Part shown: one piece after another, positions 1-7,674 of the stretch
Layout of the letters: every line of letters starts with the position of its first letter
Position numbering within the stretch: position 1 is the stretch's first letter
From: Euperipatoides rowelli
Lineage: Eukaryota; Onychophora; Udeonychophora; Euonychophora; Peripatopsidae
Length of the DNA: 11,612 nucleotides
Reading direction: 5' to 3' (one strand)
NCBI GenBank assembly: GCA_003024985.2
Contig: PXIH01S0016081.1
The notes under the pieces: generated by a model
What the model saw: only the letters and a program-made list of their open reading frames with translations
What the model was told of the DNA's origin: nothing
Databases searched by the model: none
Made by a program: the position numbers and the translations under genes

Positions 1-718
1 TTGTTTGATCTGTTTAAAATAATTTTACTGTTTTGTGTATTTTGTTGTATGTCTTTATAGATTCTATTTGAATATGTTTGCATTAAGACCTTGGTCATCT
101 CTGATTTTTGTTTATCTGATGTTATTGGAATTACTTATTAACAATGGTAAATCTGATAATTAACTTTATTATAAAAGTTACAACTTTCAGATTTTTTTTT
201 AATATATATTTTTATATCTTTCAGATTTATTTATGAATTTAGACCAACATTCATTATAAGTCCCTTAGCCTAATTCAATTTCCCCCACCCCTATCCATAA
301 AATCTTAACTACTGTATGTATAAACAAAAAGGATATCTTTATCATAATAATTTGTAAAAATTTGGTGTTTTAATTTTAAGGATTAAACCCTGTAGCTCTA
401 TTTTAAAAACTTTTTGAATTTATTAGACATCTATAATAGCCTTAACATTGGGTAAAAGTTTCTTAAAAGTCAGATGCAGTAGAGCCACCCCTATGTATAT
501 ATCCATTTATCTTTTAATAGGTAAATAAAAAGGAGATGATGGTTAAATTGTTTTACTACATTTGAACCATATATTTTAAGAGATGAGGGCTGTGGGTGTA
601 TTTGAAACTTTTGAGTTTTGTATTTATTACAAAATCGGAAGTGTGGAAGTATTGTTTCTATACAATAAGAAATATTTATTTGAAAATAAAATTCTAGTTA
701 GAGATTGTACGTATATAC

Positions 719-840
719 CAGGGGGTTCCTAACTTTGTACCCGTGGGTACCATGACAGTTGTGACTGCCATGGTACCTATAGTGGTGCCCATCAGTCAAT
801 TTTGTGTGTCCCCGGCCACCACTGTTCTACCACAAAATGA
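719..840. mobile_element. Degenerate hAT-like transposon fragment with strong hairpin
   Basis: This patch is noticeably richer in G and C than its surroundings. It opens with CAGGGGGTTCCTAACTTTGT, which resembles the terminal inverted repeat of many hAT-superfamily elements (CAG, then a G-rich GTTC, then AACC/AACT and T). Within it, 746-759 and 764-777 form inverted arms that match at 13 of 14 positions around a TGTG loop. I could not find the opposite hAT terminus or a convincing 8-bp target duplication nearby, so it is at best a one-ended or badly decayed non-autonomous copy. A tRNA-type SINE or another interspersed repeat is possible. The hairpin is read directly; the hAT assignment is inference from motif resemblance. 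Confidence 0.4.
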
Positions 841-1432
841 AAGCCTTTTCACATTAACTGACTAGCATCTGAATCCCATTAATTTAGATTGTAAGTGGTT
901 AGGCAACCAATTTCTATTACTACATCTATTTATTTTATAGATACTGTATAAAATATTATTCTATCTCAAACTATTAATGTAATATCAATATGTGAGTAGA
1001 AGTTGTGAATAATTACTTGTTTTAAAAAAAGTTTGTGATATCATGTTGTGAAAACTATAGAAGCGTTTTTTTTTCATCATACTCCTCATCTCTCTATTAT
1101 TGCTAAATTGTTTTCTCAACATGAGTAAACTATAAAAGTTTTCTGTACCCATGACTTTTTTTTTATTTATACTTTATAAATAATGTAAAAATATTAGTCC
1201 AAGTATTAATTTATCTCTAATGCATTAAAAAAAATCAATAGTTGAAATAGAATTCTACGTTTTAATCCAATCATAACTTTTATTTATATGAATTTTAGTA
1301 ATTAATCTATTTTGAAATGAAAAGATGAATGCTTATTTCTTAATAAATAAATCTCTTCGTAAAAGATTCGCTTAGTTGAGTGTATTCAGTCTTACTACAT
1401 CGACTCTAAAAAAAAAAAAGATATTAGAAAAA

Positions 1433-1657
1433 GGATCCGATAAGTGAGAAATACCGTGTTTTTATCATCTGTGCATCTATTTCAGTCATATACACCAAAT
1501 GTCGGAAATAGCCACAAATTATTCACCTCTTCATCATCATAGGGTTGGGGTATAGTGGATTTAATATATAGTAGGAGTTAGGGTTCAGGGTAAGGTTAGG
1601 AGTGTAAATAATAAAATAAAGCTGCTATCCATTACTAAAATGTCACTTATTGGATCC
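1433..1657. mobile_element. Candidate MITE bounded by 15-bp inverted repeats
   Basis: GGATCCGATAAGTGA at 1433-1447 is the inverted counterpart of TCACTTATTGGATCC at 1643-1657, matching at 14 of 15 positions. The 225-bp interval encodes nothing. It contains a degenerate telomere-like GT-rich run at about 1577-1600 (TTAGGG, then TCAGGG, then GGTTAGG). Size, terminal inverted repeats and lack of coding capacity fit a miniature inverted-repeat element. No clear target-site duplication is visible next to the arms, so the class is undetermined and a chance inverted repeat is not excluded. Confidence 0.4.
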
Positions 1658-2225
1658 TGGTTCTAGGCTCTCCTTTTGTTACAAGGCGTAAAAAACATTG
1701 TCTTGGCAACGGCTGTTCCCCCTCTCTCTCTCTTACCGCTAGTCAAATAGCAATTAACGTTTATATTTAAACATTGACTTATTCAATTAATTACAAATAC
1801 ATTTTGGTGATTATATATGATAGCTTGAGACAAAATACAATATCAAAATAAATCAATATTACTTTTAAAAAAAGAGTTTGCAATAGGACCAATCGTTAGC
1901 GATATTATTATCTTTTTCTATCATAAGAAACACTGACTGTTTTGACCAATGAGGTAGAAGCATTCATTTAAAAGGTGTGAAAAAAACATGGCTCGAAGCA
2001 TTAAGTACGTTACTACAAGGAATAAAAAGATTAGTTGATTTGCGAAATATCTTTTGAAGTTTATAATAATTGTATTAGTCTTCAAATCATATTGTAAAAT
2101 TAATATCTTGATTATAAATGAGACATTAGGTCTCAAATTAAATCTGCATTATATTAAAATGATAAAACAGATGTTTTGTGTTGAGAATAGTTCTTGGTGA
2201 TTTAATAGTACGTATGCTAACTTTT

Positions 2226-2545
2226 ATATACTGTATGTGGATTTTGTCGGCGCTTTATTAATCAAAATATTAATATTATTAGTATGTAAGATTCTACCCC
2301 GACTAATTTTTTTGAACACACTTTCTAATGGTTTACTTCATTCAGCTCATGAATTCATATTACTTTATAATCACTTGTAAATGACAATGGAACATGGCTC
2401 TCGTATACTGTATATGCAAACTTCCGTACCATATATCAACTTTTTAATTATTAATCAGCTTATTTAATCTTTTTTTTAATTATATAAATATCTACCCCCA
2501 CTAAATTTTAGCTGCTCTTTTCAACTATGAAATCAATTCTTACTT
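2226..2545. repeat. Possible diverged tandem duplication, about 180 bp
   Basis: Two stretches share an ordered set of short matches. TATACTGTAT occurs near 2227 and again near 2405. ATTAATCA follows in each. Then TCTACCCC with ACTAA occurs at about 2293-2306 and 2491-2503. The order and roughly constant spacing suggest an old duplication, but the matches are separated by much unmatched AT-rich sequence and could be partly fortuitous. Confidence 0.25.
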
Positions 2546-3022
2546 ATTTTGAGTGGTTTAAAAAAAATTAGTACCACAGTGAACGTTATTAACCTATAAT
2601 GCAATATTTGAAATATAATTAATTAATTTAGGACTTTGCAATTTGGGAAATAACTATTAAATAATTATCTTAATCATCATGTTTTAGTTTCAAGTGGCTT
2701 GGATTCTTTTATTTTTGAAAATTACGAGTCTATCAACATGTATAAATCATATCCCATTTAAAATAATGATTTGGCCATTGAACTCCATATGTAACAACTA
2801 ATTATCTCTTATGTTCTCAGTCTAGAAGTGAATTTTTAAAAAAAATTGAAAATTCAAGAAAAAAAAATTTTTGGTGGCCATATTGGATTTTTTGCATCAT
2901 GGATGTGCCCCTTCCACCATTTTGAATAAATTAATGAGTTATACAATTTACAGAAAAAAAAAATTAAATTTTTTTAAGTCACTCGCACCTATTTCTGCAC
3001 ACTTCCGGTCCGCCATCTTGCA

Positions 3023-3122
3023 TTATGGGAAGGTGTGCCAGAAAATAAAATACTAGCGCAGGAAGTCAGACATCTTGGATTTTTAAATGCTTTATGGGAA
3101 GGTGTGCCAGAAAATAAAATAC
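3023..3122. repeat. Identical 31-bp direct repeat pair
   Basis: Positions 3023-3053 and 3092-3122 are identical over 31 bases, beginning TTATGGGAAGGTGTGCC and ending AAAATAAAATAC, with a 69-bp offset. The flanks also resemble each other, with a CATCTTG module ahead of each copy. Perfect identity next to otherwise diverged modules suggests a recent local duplication or gene conversion. Confidence 0.8.
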
Positions 3123-3323
3123 CAGCAGCACACTTCCGGTTCACCATCTTGGATTTATGTTTGAAAATTTTGAGCGCAATAACTAAGTCGAAAATTGACC
3201 TTGAAAAATTTTTTGAAAATTTTTCTAAGTTATTCACACACATTTCTGCGCACTTCCAGTCCACCATCTTTGATTTGCGCTCAAATTCAAAAATTTTGAA
3301 AATTACCTTGAACTTGATGGTTG

Positions 3324-3371
3324 TGACCTTGACCTTGCGCTTGAAAATGACCTTGACCTTGCGCTTAAAAA
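3324..3371. repeat. 24-bp tandem pair rich in TGACCTTGACC
   Basis: Positions 3324-3347 and 3348-3371 are two near-identical 24-bp units, each starting TGACCTTGACCTTGCGCTT. Further diverged CTTGAGCTT copies continue to about 3400. The reverse complement contains TCAAGGTCA, the extended half-site bound by NR5A and ERR nuclear receptors in animals. That is motif resemblance only, with no evidence of use. Confidence 0.7.
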
Positions 3372-3398
3372 AATGATCTTGAGCTTAACTTTGAGCTT

Positions 3399-3600
3399 GA
3401 TGATGTCACTTCGTCTTAAAATCCCTTAAACCTAGCAAAATTAGGAACATGAAGTTAGCCATCTTGAATTTTACAATGCATTATGGGACATATATTGCCC
3501 ATAATACATTTTAATATAGCATCATATGACATCATTTCATCTTAAAAACCCCTTACACCTAGCAAAATACAAACTGGAAGTCGGCCATTTTGAATTTTAA
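3399..3600. repeat. Two diverged copies of a 75-bp unit
   Basis: The unit at 3399-3473 and the one at 3525-3600 share, in order, a GATGTCA/GACATCA start, CTTAAAA, CCTAGCAAAAT, a GAAGT element, and a terminal GCCAT(C/T)TTGAATTTTA. The offset is about 126 bp. The hairpin at 3477-3508 lies in the spacer between them. Confidence 0.7.
3477..3508. repeat. Inverted repeat with 10-nt loop
   Basis: TGCATTATGGG at 3477-3487 and CCCATAATACA at 3498-3508 are complementary at 10 of 11 positions around a 10-base loop. It sits between the two 75-bp units. The ATTATGGG core matches the sequence beginning the 31-bp repeats at 3023 and 3092, so this is the same module met in both orientations. Confidence 0.65.
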
Positions 3601-3606
3601 TGACCT

Positions 3607-3619
3607 TGACCTTTGACCT
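3607..3619. promoter_or_regulatory. Perfect DR1 nuclear-receptor-like motif
   Basis: TGACCTTTGACCT reads AGGTCAAAGGTCA on the opposite strand. This is an exact direct repeat of AGGTCA with one-base spacing, the form recognised by HNF4 and RXR-type receptors. It overlaps a TGACCTTGA half-site at 3601-3609. It lies inside the repeat block, so it may simply reflect the repeat's consensus rather than selected regulatory function. Confidence 0.3.
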
Positions 3620-3874
3620 AGATAAAACTGGAATTTGCGCTCAAACCGCTATATTTCATCTACTCACATGGTTTGGCTGTATTTATAATACACATAAAAA
3701 TTGTTAATAGATCATATTGTCTAACATGTCCTTTAAAATCTACAATCCCTGGTTTATGTAATATTATTTTATTGTGGTAATCTATTTCTTTTAAAATGTT
3801 AGTATTAGAATTTTGATTAAATGAAATAATGAATTTTATTTGCTATTTCTATTCTTATTTAGTTTTTGTTTCAG

Positions 3875-3907
3875 GTTTTATAATTTTTTTTTTTTTTTAT
3901 GTTTTAG
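3875..3907 (+). promoter_or_regulatory. Polypyrimidine tract and 3' splice acceptor (tandem)
   Basis: A run of 15 T at 3884-3898, followed by ATGTTTTAG, ends in AG at 3906-3907 and is a strong acceptor for the coding exon. A second plausible acceptor, TTTTTGTTTCAG, ends at 3874. The two AGs are 33 bases apart, and the sequence between them has no stop in the coding frame, so using the upstream site would add 11 mostly aromatic residues. I chose the downstream site because the extra residues merely translate the T-run. The intron falls after the second base of a codon. Confidence 0.75.
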
Positions 3908-5759
3908 ATATACTGAGGGTGATTATCATCATTTGAAAAACAGTAAAATCATCAAGTCTCCGCCGACTGGTATACTCCGAAGACAAACATCTTTGCATAT
4001 GTCGAGAGACGACGCAGATGAAAGCATGAGTGTTGACCAGCAGCTAGATTTAGATGATAAAATTACTGATATGGAGACCATCACCATTCCTGATTATCCC
4101 AGATCCTATGAAGATTCCCCCTCACCTATTGAACTACCCCAAACCACAGAAGTGCCAGTTGAAGTCCACCGTAACCCAAATGGTAGCACAAGCATTCCAG
4201 TCACCGAAGAAAAACTACCAACCCGCTGCCGCATTAAAAAACACTCACAAAGTTTAGAAATTGTGACTGAATGTGAGAATTGGGTAACACAGCAACGTCG
4301 TTCTCATAGTTTTGAAGAAGGTTTACAAGATCTAGTGCTCGCAACTCAATTCACCCATTCACAGCTTTTTCAAGACAGGGTTACATTAGAAGAAGCTTCA
4401 CTTAGTAAAGTTCACTACAATGATCCTGGAAGTTTAGAACAAGTTGATGATGAAAATATTGATATGTATGATGAAGATATTGAAGTCATGGAAGATGCTG
4501 AAAGTGAAAATGCTAAAGTAAAATATAAGGAGCTGTGGCAGCTTCGAGCAACATTAGAGGAAGAAGATGAGGAGCTTAGTGATACAATACGTATGGAGGA
4601 TATGACTTCACCAGAACAGTCACCAGAGAGAGAACAAGTTACTGGATCTTATACAACATCATTTGAATCAAATACAGAACCAGCTGAAGGTGGTGATCAG
4701 GTAGATCCTGATTCTGATGCAAAATCTTCTAACTGGTTATTCCCTCCTAGTTATGAAGCTAGGAGGCAAACTTATAAAAGTATATTAAGTAAACGATTAA
4801 AGAAACTGGAACCCGCAACAAGTACAGAAAATAGTTTTGACAGTGTAGAAACAATAGATACTGAGGGATCATCAACTGATGCTAGTAGGCAGGAATTAGT
4901 AACAACATCTTTTGAATCTACTACAGATAACACAGATAGTACAGGAGACAGCCAAACACACAAGCTACAACAGATGAAGTCAGATAGTGGCTATAAATCT
5001 ATGGAAAGTACAACTAAGCCACCAAAGTTATGTAAGAAACAAATACATTTTGCAATAGACGATGATAGTATAGAAGTGATGGAGGATACAGAGGCCTTGG
5101 ATAAAATAACATCAACAGAGCCATCATCTCCAGTGATTAATCAGGCAAAACGTGAAAAATATAGAAGAAATAGTCAGGGAAGTCAGTTTGAGCGTCGGAA
5201 TGGTAGAACAGCTTCAAAGAAGAGGCGAGAGTACAGCCGAGAAAGACAGGCGGCAGAAGCTTTATTTGACAGCTTCAACGAACTGGAAACTGGTTCTAAA
5301 TCAGATCAACAATCGGCGGACAGCTTTGACGATAGTCAAGGAAAAAGTTCAGTGTTTTCTCGCTTCTTCAGGTCGAGTAAAGAAACTCGTGATAGATTAT
5401 TCATGAGAGACTATAGTATAGATGAAAAATCCGATGCTTTATTTAAGGAGTTTAGTCGTCGAGATCCGGCTTTTGAAGATACATTAACCGTACGTACAAG
5501 GTCACCACGTTTGCATCAACGTCACAAGCTACATCATCATCGTCATATTGACTCAGAAACTCACACTAATGGATCTTCCAGCCCAAGACGCAGTAAACTT
5601 TCCCCACAGGACAGCATCGAAGAGGAATACCTTCGCATAGAGGTTGCACGGACATGGGAAGGATCGAAAACTGTCGAAGTTCCCGCTCCTGTTCAACAAC
5701 AAACCATTCAGGAGATACCGATAATTAAACTCCCTGAGGAGGATTCCTCGGAGACATGA
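3908..5759 (+). CDS. CBARP: CBARP/BARP homolog, C-terminal coding exon
   Basis: This exon encodes 616 residues and ends at TGA 5757-5759. It is one uninterrupted frame, far longer than anything else here and richer in G+C than its flanks. From memory of vertebrate CBARP (BARP), conserved blocks recur in order: TEGDYHHLKN (residues 2-11), a KKHSQSLE basic/Ser block (110-117), YKELWQLRATLEEED (206-220), DSGYKSME (359-366), RDYSIDEKSDALFKEFSRRD (500-519) running into PAFEDT, and a C-terminal IPIIKLPEE near 603-611. In vertebrates BARP is a single-pass neuronal and neuroendocrine membrane protein. Its cytosolic tail binds CaV beta subunits and dampens voltage-gated calcium channel activity. Only that tail is present; the ectodomain and membrane segment must lie on upstream exons. 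The rest is low-complexity, acidic and Ser/Thr-rich, probably disordered, with a His-rich patch (535-547) and RRxS-type candidate phosphorylation sites. Binding to CaV beta in this species is inferred from homology. Confidence 0.8.
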
Positions 5760-6352
5760 GCTGCCCATGGTCCACAACAATAGATTGGGCTATATGATAA
5801 AAACACCAGTGAAAACACTAATGGATATCTGTTTCATTTAGTGGACTAAAAATTTCAATTATAACATTTTTTATTCATTTGAACTATGAAAAAAAAAATG
5901 TATTTCTTTAGATTGAATTTTTTTATTCTTGCCAGAGAGTTATTATTTTTTATATTTCTGCTAGCATCGGGTCATTATAAAACAGGGATTATTCTCTCAT
6001 TCATAGTGTGAATTAGTTTTTGCATGTGAAACTGTGCTCAAAATTCTAACATTGGCCTTTCATCTATAGTTTCATGGGAATCTGTTTTTATAATGACTAG
6101 AGTCATCACCTTCCTCTCTCCAACCTCAAAATTACAGGAATGTATAAGTAAGTCAACAACGATTTTTAAATATGGTAGTTTATCAAGGATTTCATAAAGG
6201 GGTGTTGTTTTATTTTTAAATTTATATTTTTAAATATATATATTAATTCATATAAAGAGACAAAGAATCTTCATTAAAAAAAAAAACATTTTTTTAATAT
6301 GTTATAAATTATATGAAACTTGGGCTGGTACCTAAGAAATATATAAAACACA

Positions 6353-6360
6353 TGTAAATA
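6353..6360 (+). promoter_or_regulatory. Pumilio-type element in the 3' UTR
   Basis: TGTAAATA matches the UGUANAUA consensus bound by PUF-family proteins, which repress or localise mRNAs, often in neurons. It lies about 590 bases after the stop and about 100 before the first AATAAA. An 8-mer of this composition can occur by chance. Confidence 0.35.
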
Positions 6361-6388
6361 GACTTTTTATTGCCTCTTTGTTTATTTT

Positions 6389-6397
6389 TTATTTATT
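6389..6397 (+). promoter_or_regulatory. AU-rich element nonamer in the 3' UTR
   Basis: TTATTTATT, with overlapping ATTTA pentamers at 6391-6399, matches the UUAUUUAUU core of AU-rich instability elements. It sits between the Pumilio-type site and the first AATAAA pair. The T-rich background lowers its significance. Confidence 0.3.
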
Positions 6398-6459
6398 TAT
6401 GTACTGTTTTTCGTTGGGGTGGGAGAAATGGGAAGTTAAAGACTAAGTGGGCTACTAAA

Positions 6460-6487
6460 AATAAATTCAAGTTGGCAGCAGAATAAA
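6460..6487 (+). terminator. Paired AATAAA polyadenylation signals
   Basis: Two exact AATAAA hexamers lie 22 bases apart (6460-6465 and 6482-6487). They are the first canonical hexamers after the stop codon at 5759. An ATTAAA variant occurs earlier at 6273-6278. No strong GT-rich downstream element is evident. Confidence 0.4.
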
Positions 6488-7010
6488 ATTGAATGAATTT
6501 TAAAGTTCGGATTATCATTAACGAATACGACTAGAATATTAAAATTTGAAACTTTTTTATAAAAAATATTTTTTTAAAAAACAATTTCTCTACTTTTATA
6601 CAAATTCTATATTATTAATTACTTGTATTCCTACTTACCCAAAAAAATATTTTTACATACCGGTATTTAAATAAAATTTATCGTTTTAACTTTGTTTATA
6701 ACAAACATATTTTACTTTTCCTAATTTTATTTTATACGACATTTGGTCAATTGTTTCAAAATGTGCGAATAGTCTCATAAAAATTGATAATGTAGAATAA
6801 TTAACTGTATTTTCTATGATATACGTTGCATTGATGTATAAAGAAAATTTTATAAATCAAATTATTACTAACATCATGAGGAAGTAACTTTAACGTAGTA
6901 AATACGGACAATTTTTAAAATTTTCATTTTTAATGAAAAATAAAATATCCTAAGATAAAAAAATAAAGTAATTAAGGATCAGCCATAAAAGATGATTGGT
7001 CAGACGCTTG

Positions 7011-7126
7011 TCAGGGATTATGGATCTGAAAAAATTCCAGAATCGAGTCATCAACATAAATAATTACCATCAGGATTATAAGATCCATAATAAACATGTC
7101 CACCAGTTTGTTTCATAAATAATTAC
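7011..7126. repeat. Small inverted and direct repeat cluster
   Basis: ATTATGGATCT at 7017-7027 is perfectly inverted as AGATCCATAAT at 7081-7091. CATAAATAATTAC occurs twice in direct orientation at 7055-7067 and 7114-7126. TCAGG(G)ATTAT also recurs, near 7011 and 7070. The interleaved arms suggest a small decayed element or a local rearrangement. No target duplication is clear. Confidence 0.45.
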
Positions 7127-7583
7127 AAGTGATAGATTTGATGTTCATATTTGTTGAAAGATATCACAAGATGTGAAGAAGGATTTTTTGTATAATTTTG
7201 GAGATTTACTTGCTTCTGCATGTTGAAAAAAAGTAGGCCTACTGAATGAATTGGACTGTAATCATTGAACCTGAGTTCAAAGTATATTCTATTTCCTGGG
7301 GAAGAGAGGAATATAGATTTGGGGAACAATTCTTAAAATTCCATCATCAAAGATTTCTGCCTACTAATAATTCACAATGTGATTATTCTTAGCAACGAAA
7401 CACTATATAGGTGAGTATTAAAGGTTCATTGTAGCAACGAAGATCACCCAAAACTTATTTAAATATGTTGAGAGAAAGAGAAAATACATCACATATCGAT
7501 ACATCACATTCTAAATTAAATCTAAACTTAGAATAATTAATTAATCAAATCGGAGGGTAAGAATACAGTCCAATAAATTAGTC

Positions 7584-7674
7584 TGGTTTGACGAGGTATA
7601 TATAAACTACTCAACATCACAAGCCAGACATTACAGGTTTGAATCCTGCTAAGGATGTGTCTTTTTTTTTTTTT
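7584..7674 (+). ncRNA. tRNA-like Pol III promoter remnant or SINE head
   Basis: GGTTTGAATCC at 7636-7646 matches the internal B-box consensus GGTTCGAATCC at 10 of 11 positions. It sits in a T-arm-like hairpin in which four of five stem pairs hold (CAGG and CCTG). A weak A-box-like TGGTTTGACGAGG lies at 7584-7596, about 40 bases upstream, and the element runs into 13 T at 7662-7674, a Pol III terminator. The acceptor and anticodon arms do not fold as a functional tRNA. A tRNA pseudogene or the head of a tRNA-derived SINE is the best reading. The B-box is the only strong part. Confidence 0.35.

Larger units (their letters stand above)
1..2864. other. Gene-free AT-rich stretch, probably intron
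   Basis: No coding exon can be supported here on either strand. The open frames are short, rich in Phe, Ile, Lys and Asn, and typical of AT-rich noncoding DNA. The stretch is dominated by short A and T runs, with a C-rich patch near 281-294 and a (CT)6 run at 1722-1733. Because the coding exon at 3908 begins at a splice acceptor, and the missing N-terminal exons of that gene must lie upstream, the simplest reading is that this whole stretch is part of one large intron. I looked for a short upstream exon that would encode the expected segment preceding the TEGDYHHLKN block and did not find one. The repeats inside the stretch are listed separately. Confidence 0.6.
2865..3660. repeat. Complex intronic repeat block with internal direct repeats
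   Basis: This block is built from reused modules. A segment ending ATTTCTGC(A/G)CACTTCC(G/A)GTCC(G/A)CCATCTT occurs at about 2966-3019 and 3215-3270. A CACTTCCGGTTCACCATCTT variant lies at 3131-3150. A 31-bp unit is repeated identically at 3023-3053 and 3092-3122. A 75-bp unit recurs at 3399-3473 and 3525-3600. The 11-mer TTGCGCTCAAA at 3275-3285 and 3635-3645 occurs inverted at 3169-3179. CTTGACC motifs pervade 3190-3620. Both strands hold open frames of about 100 codons here, but they run across the repeat modules and are not genes. It is most likely a multi-copy, non-autonomous interspersed element or a decayed satellite. I do not recognise the family. Confidence 0.7.
5760..6500 (+). other. 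Probable 3' UTR of the CBARP homolog
   Basis: The sequence after the stop codon drops to very AT-rich composition with no open frame of note. The first canonical polyadenylation hexamers, AATAAA at 6460-6465 and 6482-6487, follow a Pumilio-type site and an AU-rich nonamer. This arrangement suggests an end near 6500. Further AATAAA copies at 6670, 6939 and 6962 would allow a longer UTR. The true cleavage site cannot be fixed from sequence because such hexamers are common by chance in DNA this AT-rich. Confidence 0.5.

Noticed and set aside
1577-1602. Interstitial telomere repeat
   Set aside because: Only one exact TTAGGG unit is present. The neighbouring units are degenerate, so it is treated as part of the inverted-repeat element.
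1697-1710. RFX X-box-like ATTGTCTTGGCAAC next to a CT run, as a possible promoter
   Set aside because: It matches the symmetric X-box at only 11 of 14 positions and has no associated exon or start site.
1921-2136. 71-codon minus-strand frame
   Set aside because: It is AT-driven composition with no motif, within the range expected by chance.
2871-3376. Open frames of 61 to 113 codons on both strands
   Set aside because: They run through the repeat modules, and their translations repeat the same repeat-derived phrases on both strands. They show no protein-family motif.
3840-3907. ATG at 3840 as the start of the protein
   Set aside because: The 23 residues before the conserved block are almost all Phe and Leu translated from the intron's T-rich tract, and a good acceptor ends at 3907. 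A membrane segment from this run is therefore not credible.
4054-5406. Shorter frames overlapping the CBARP exon (4054-4257 +, 4772-4963 -, 5152-5406 +)
   Set aside because: They are alternate-frame shadows of a long conserved coding frame and carry no motifs of their own.
5553-5780. Minus-strand frame over the 3' end of the exon
   Set aside because: It is an antisense shadow of the conserved C-terminal codons.
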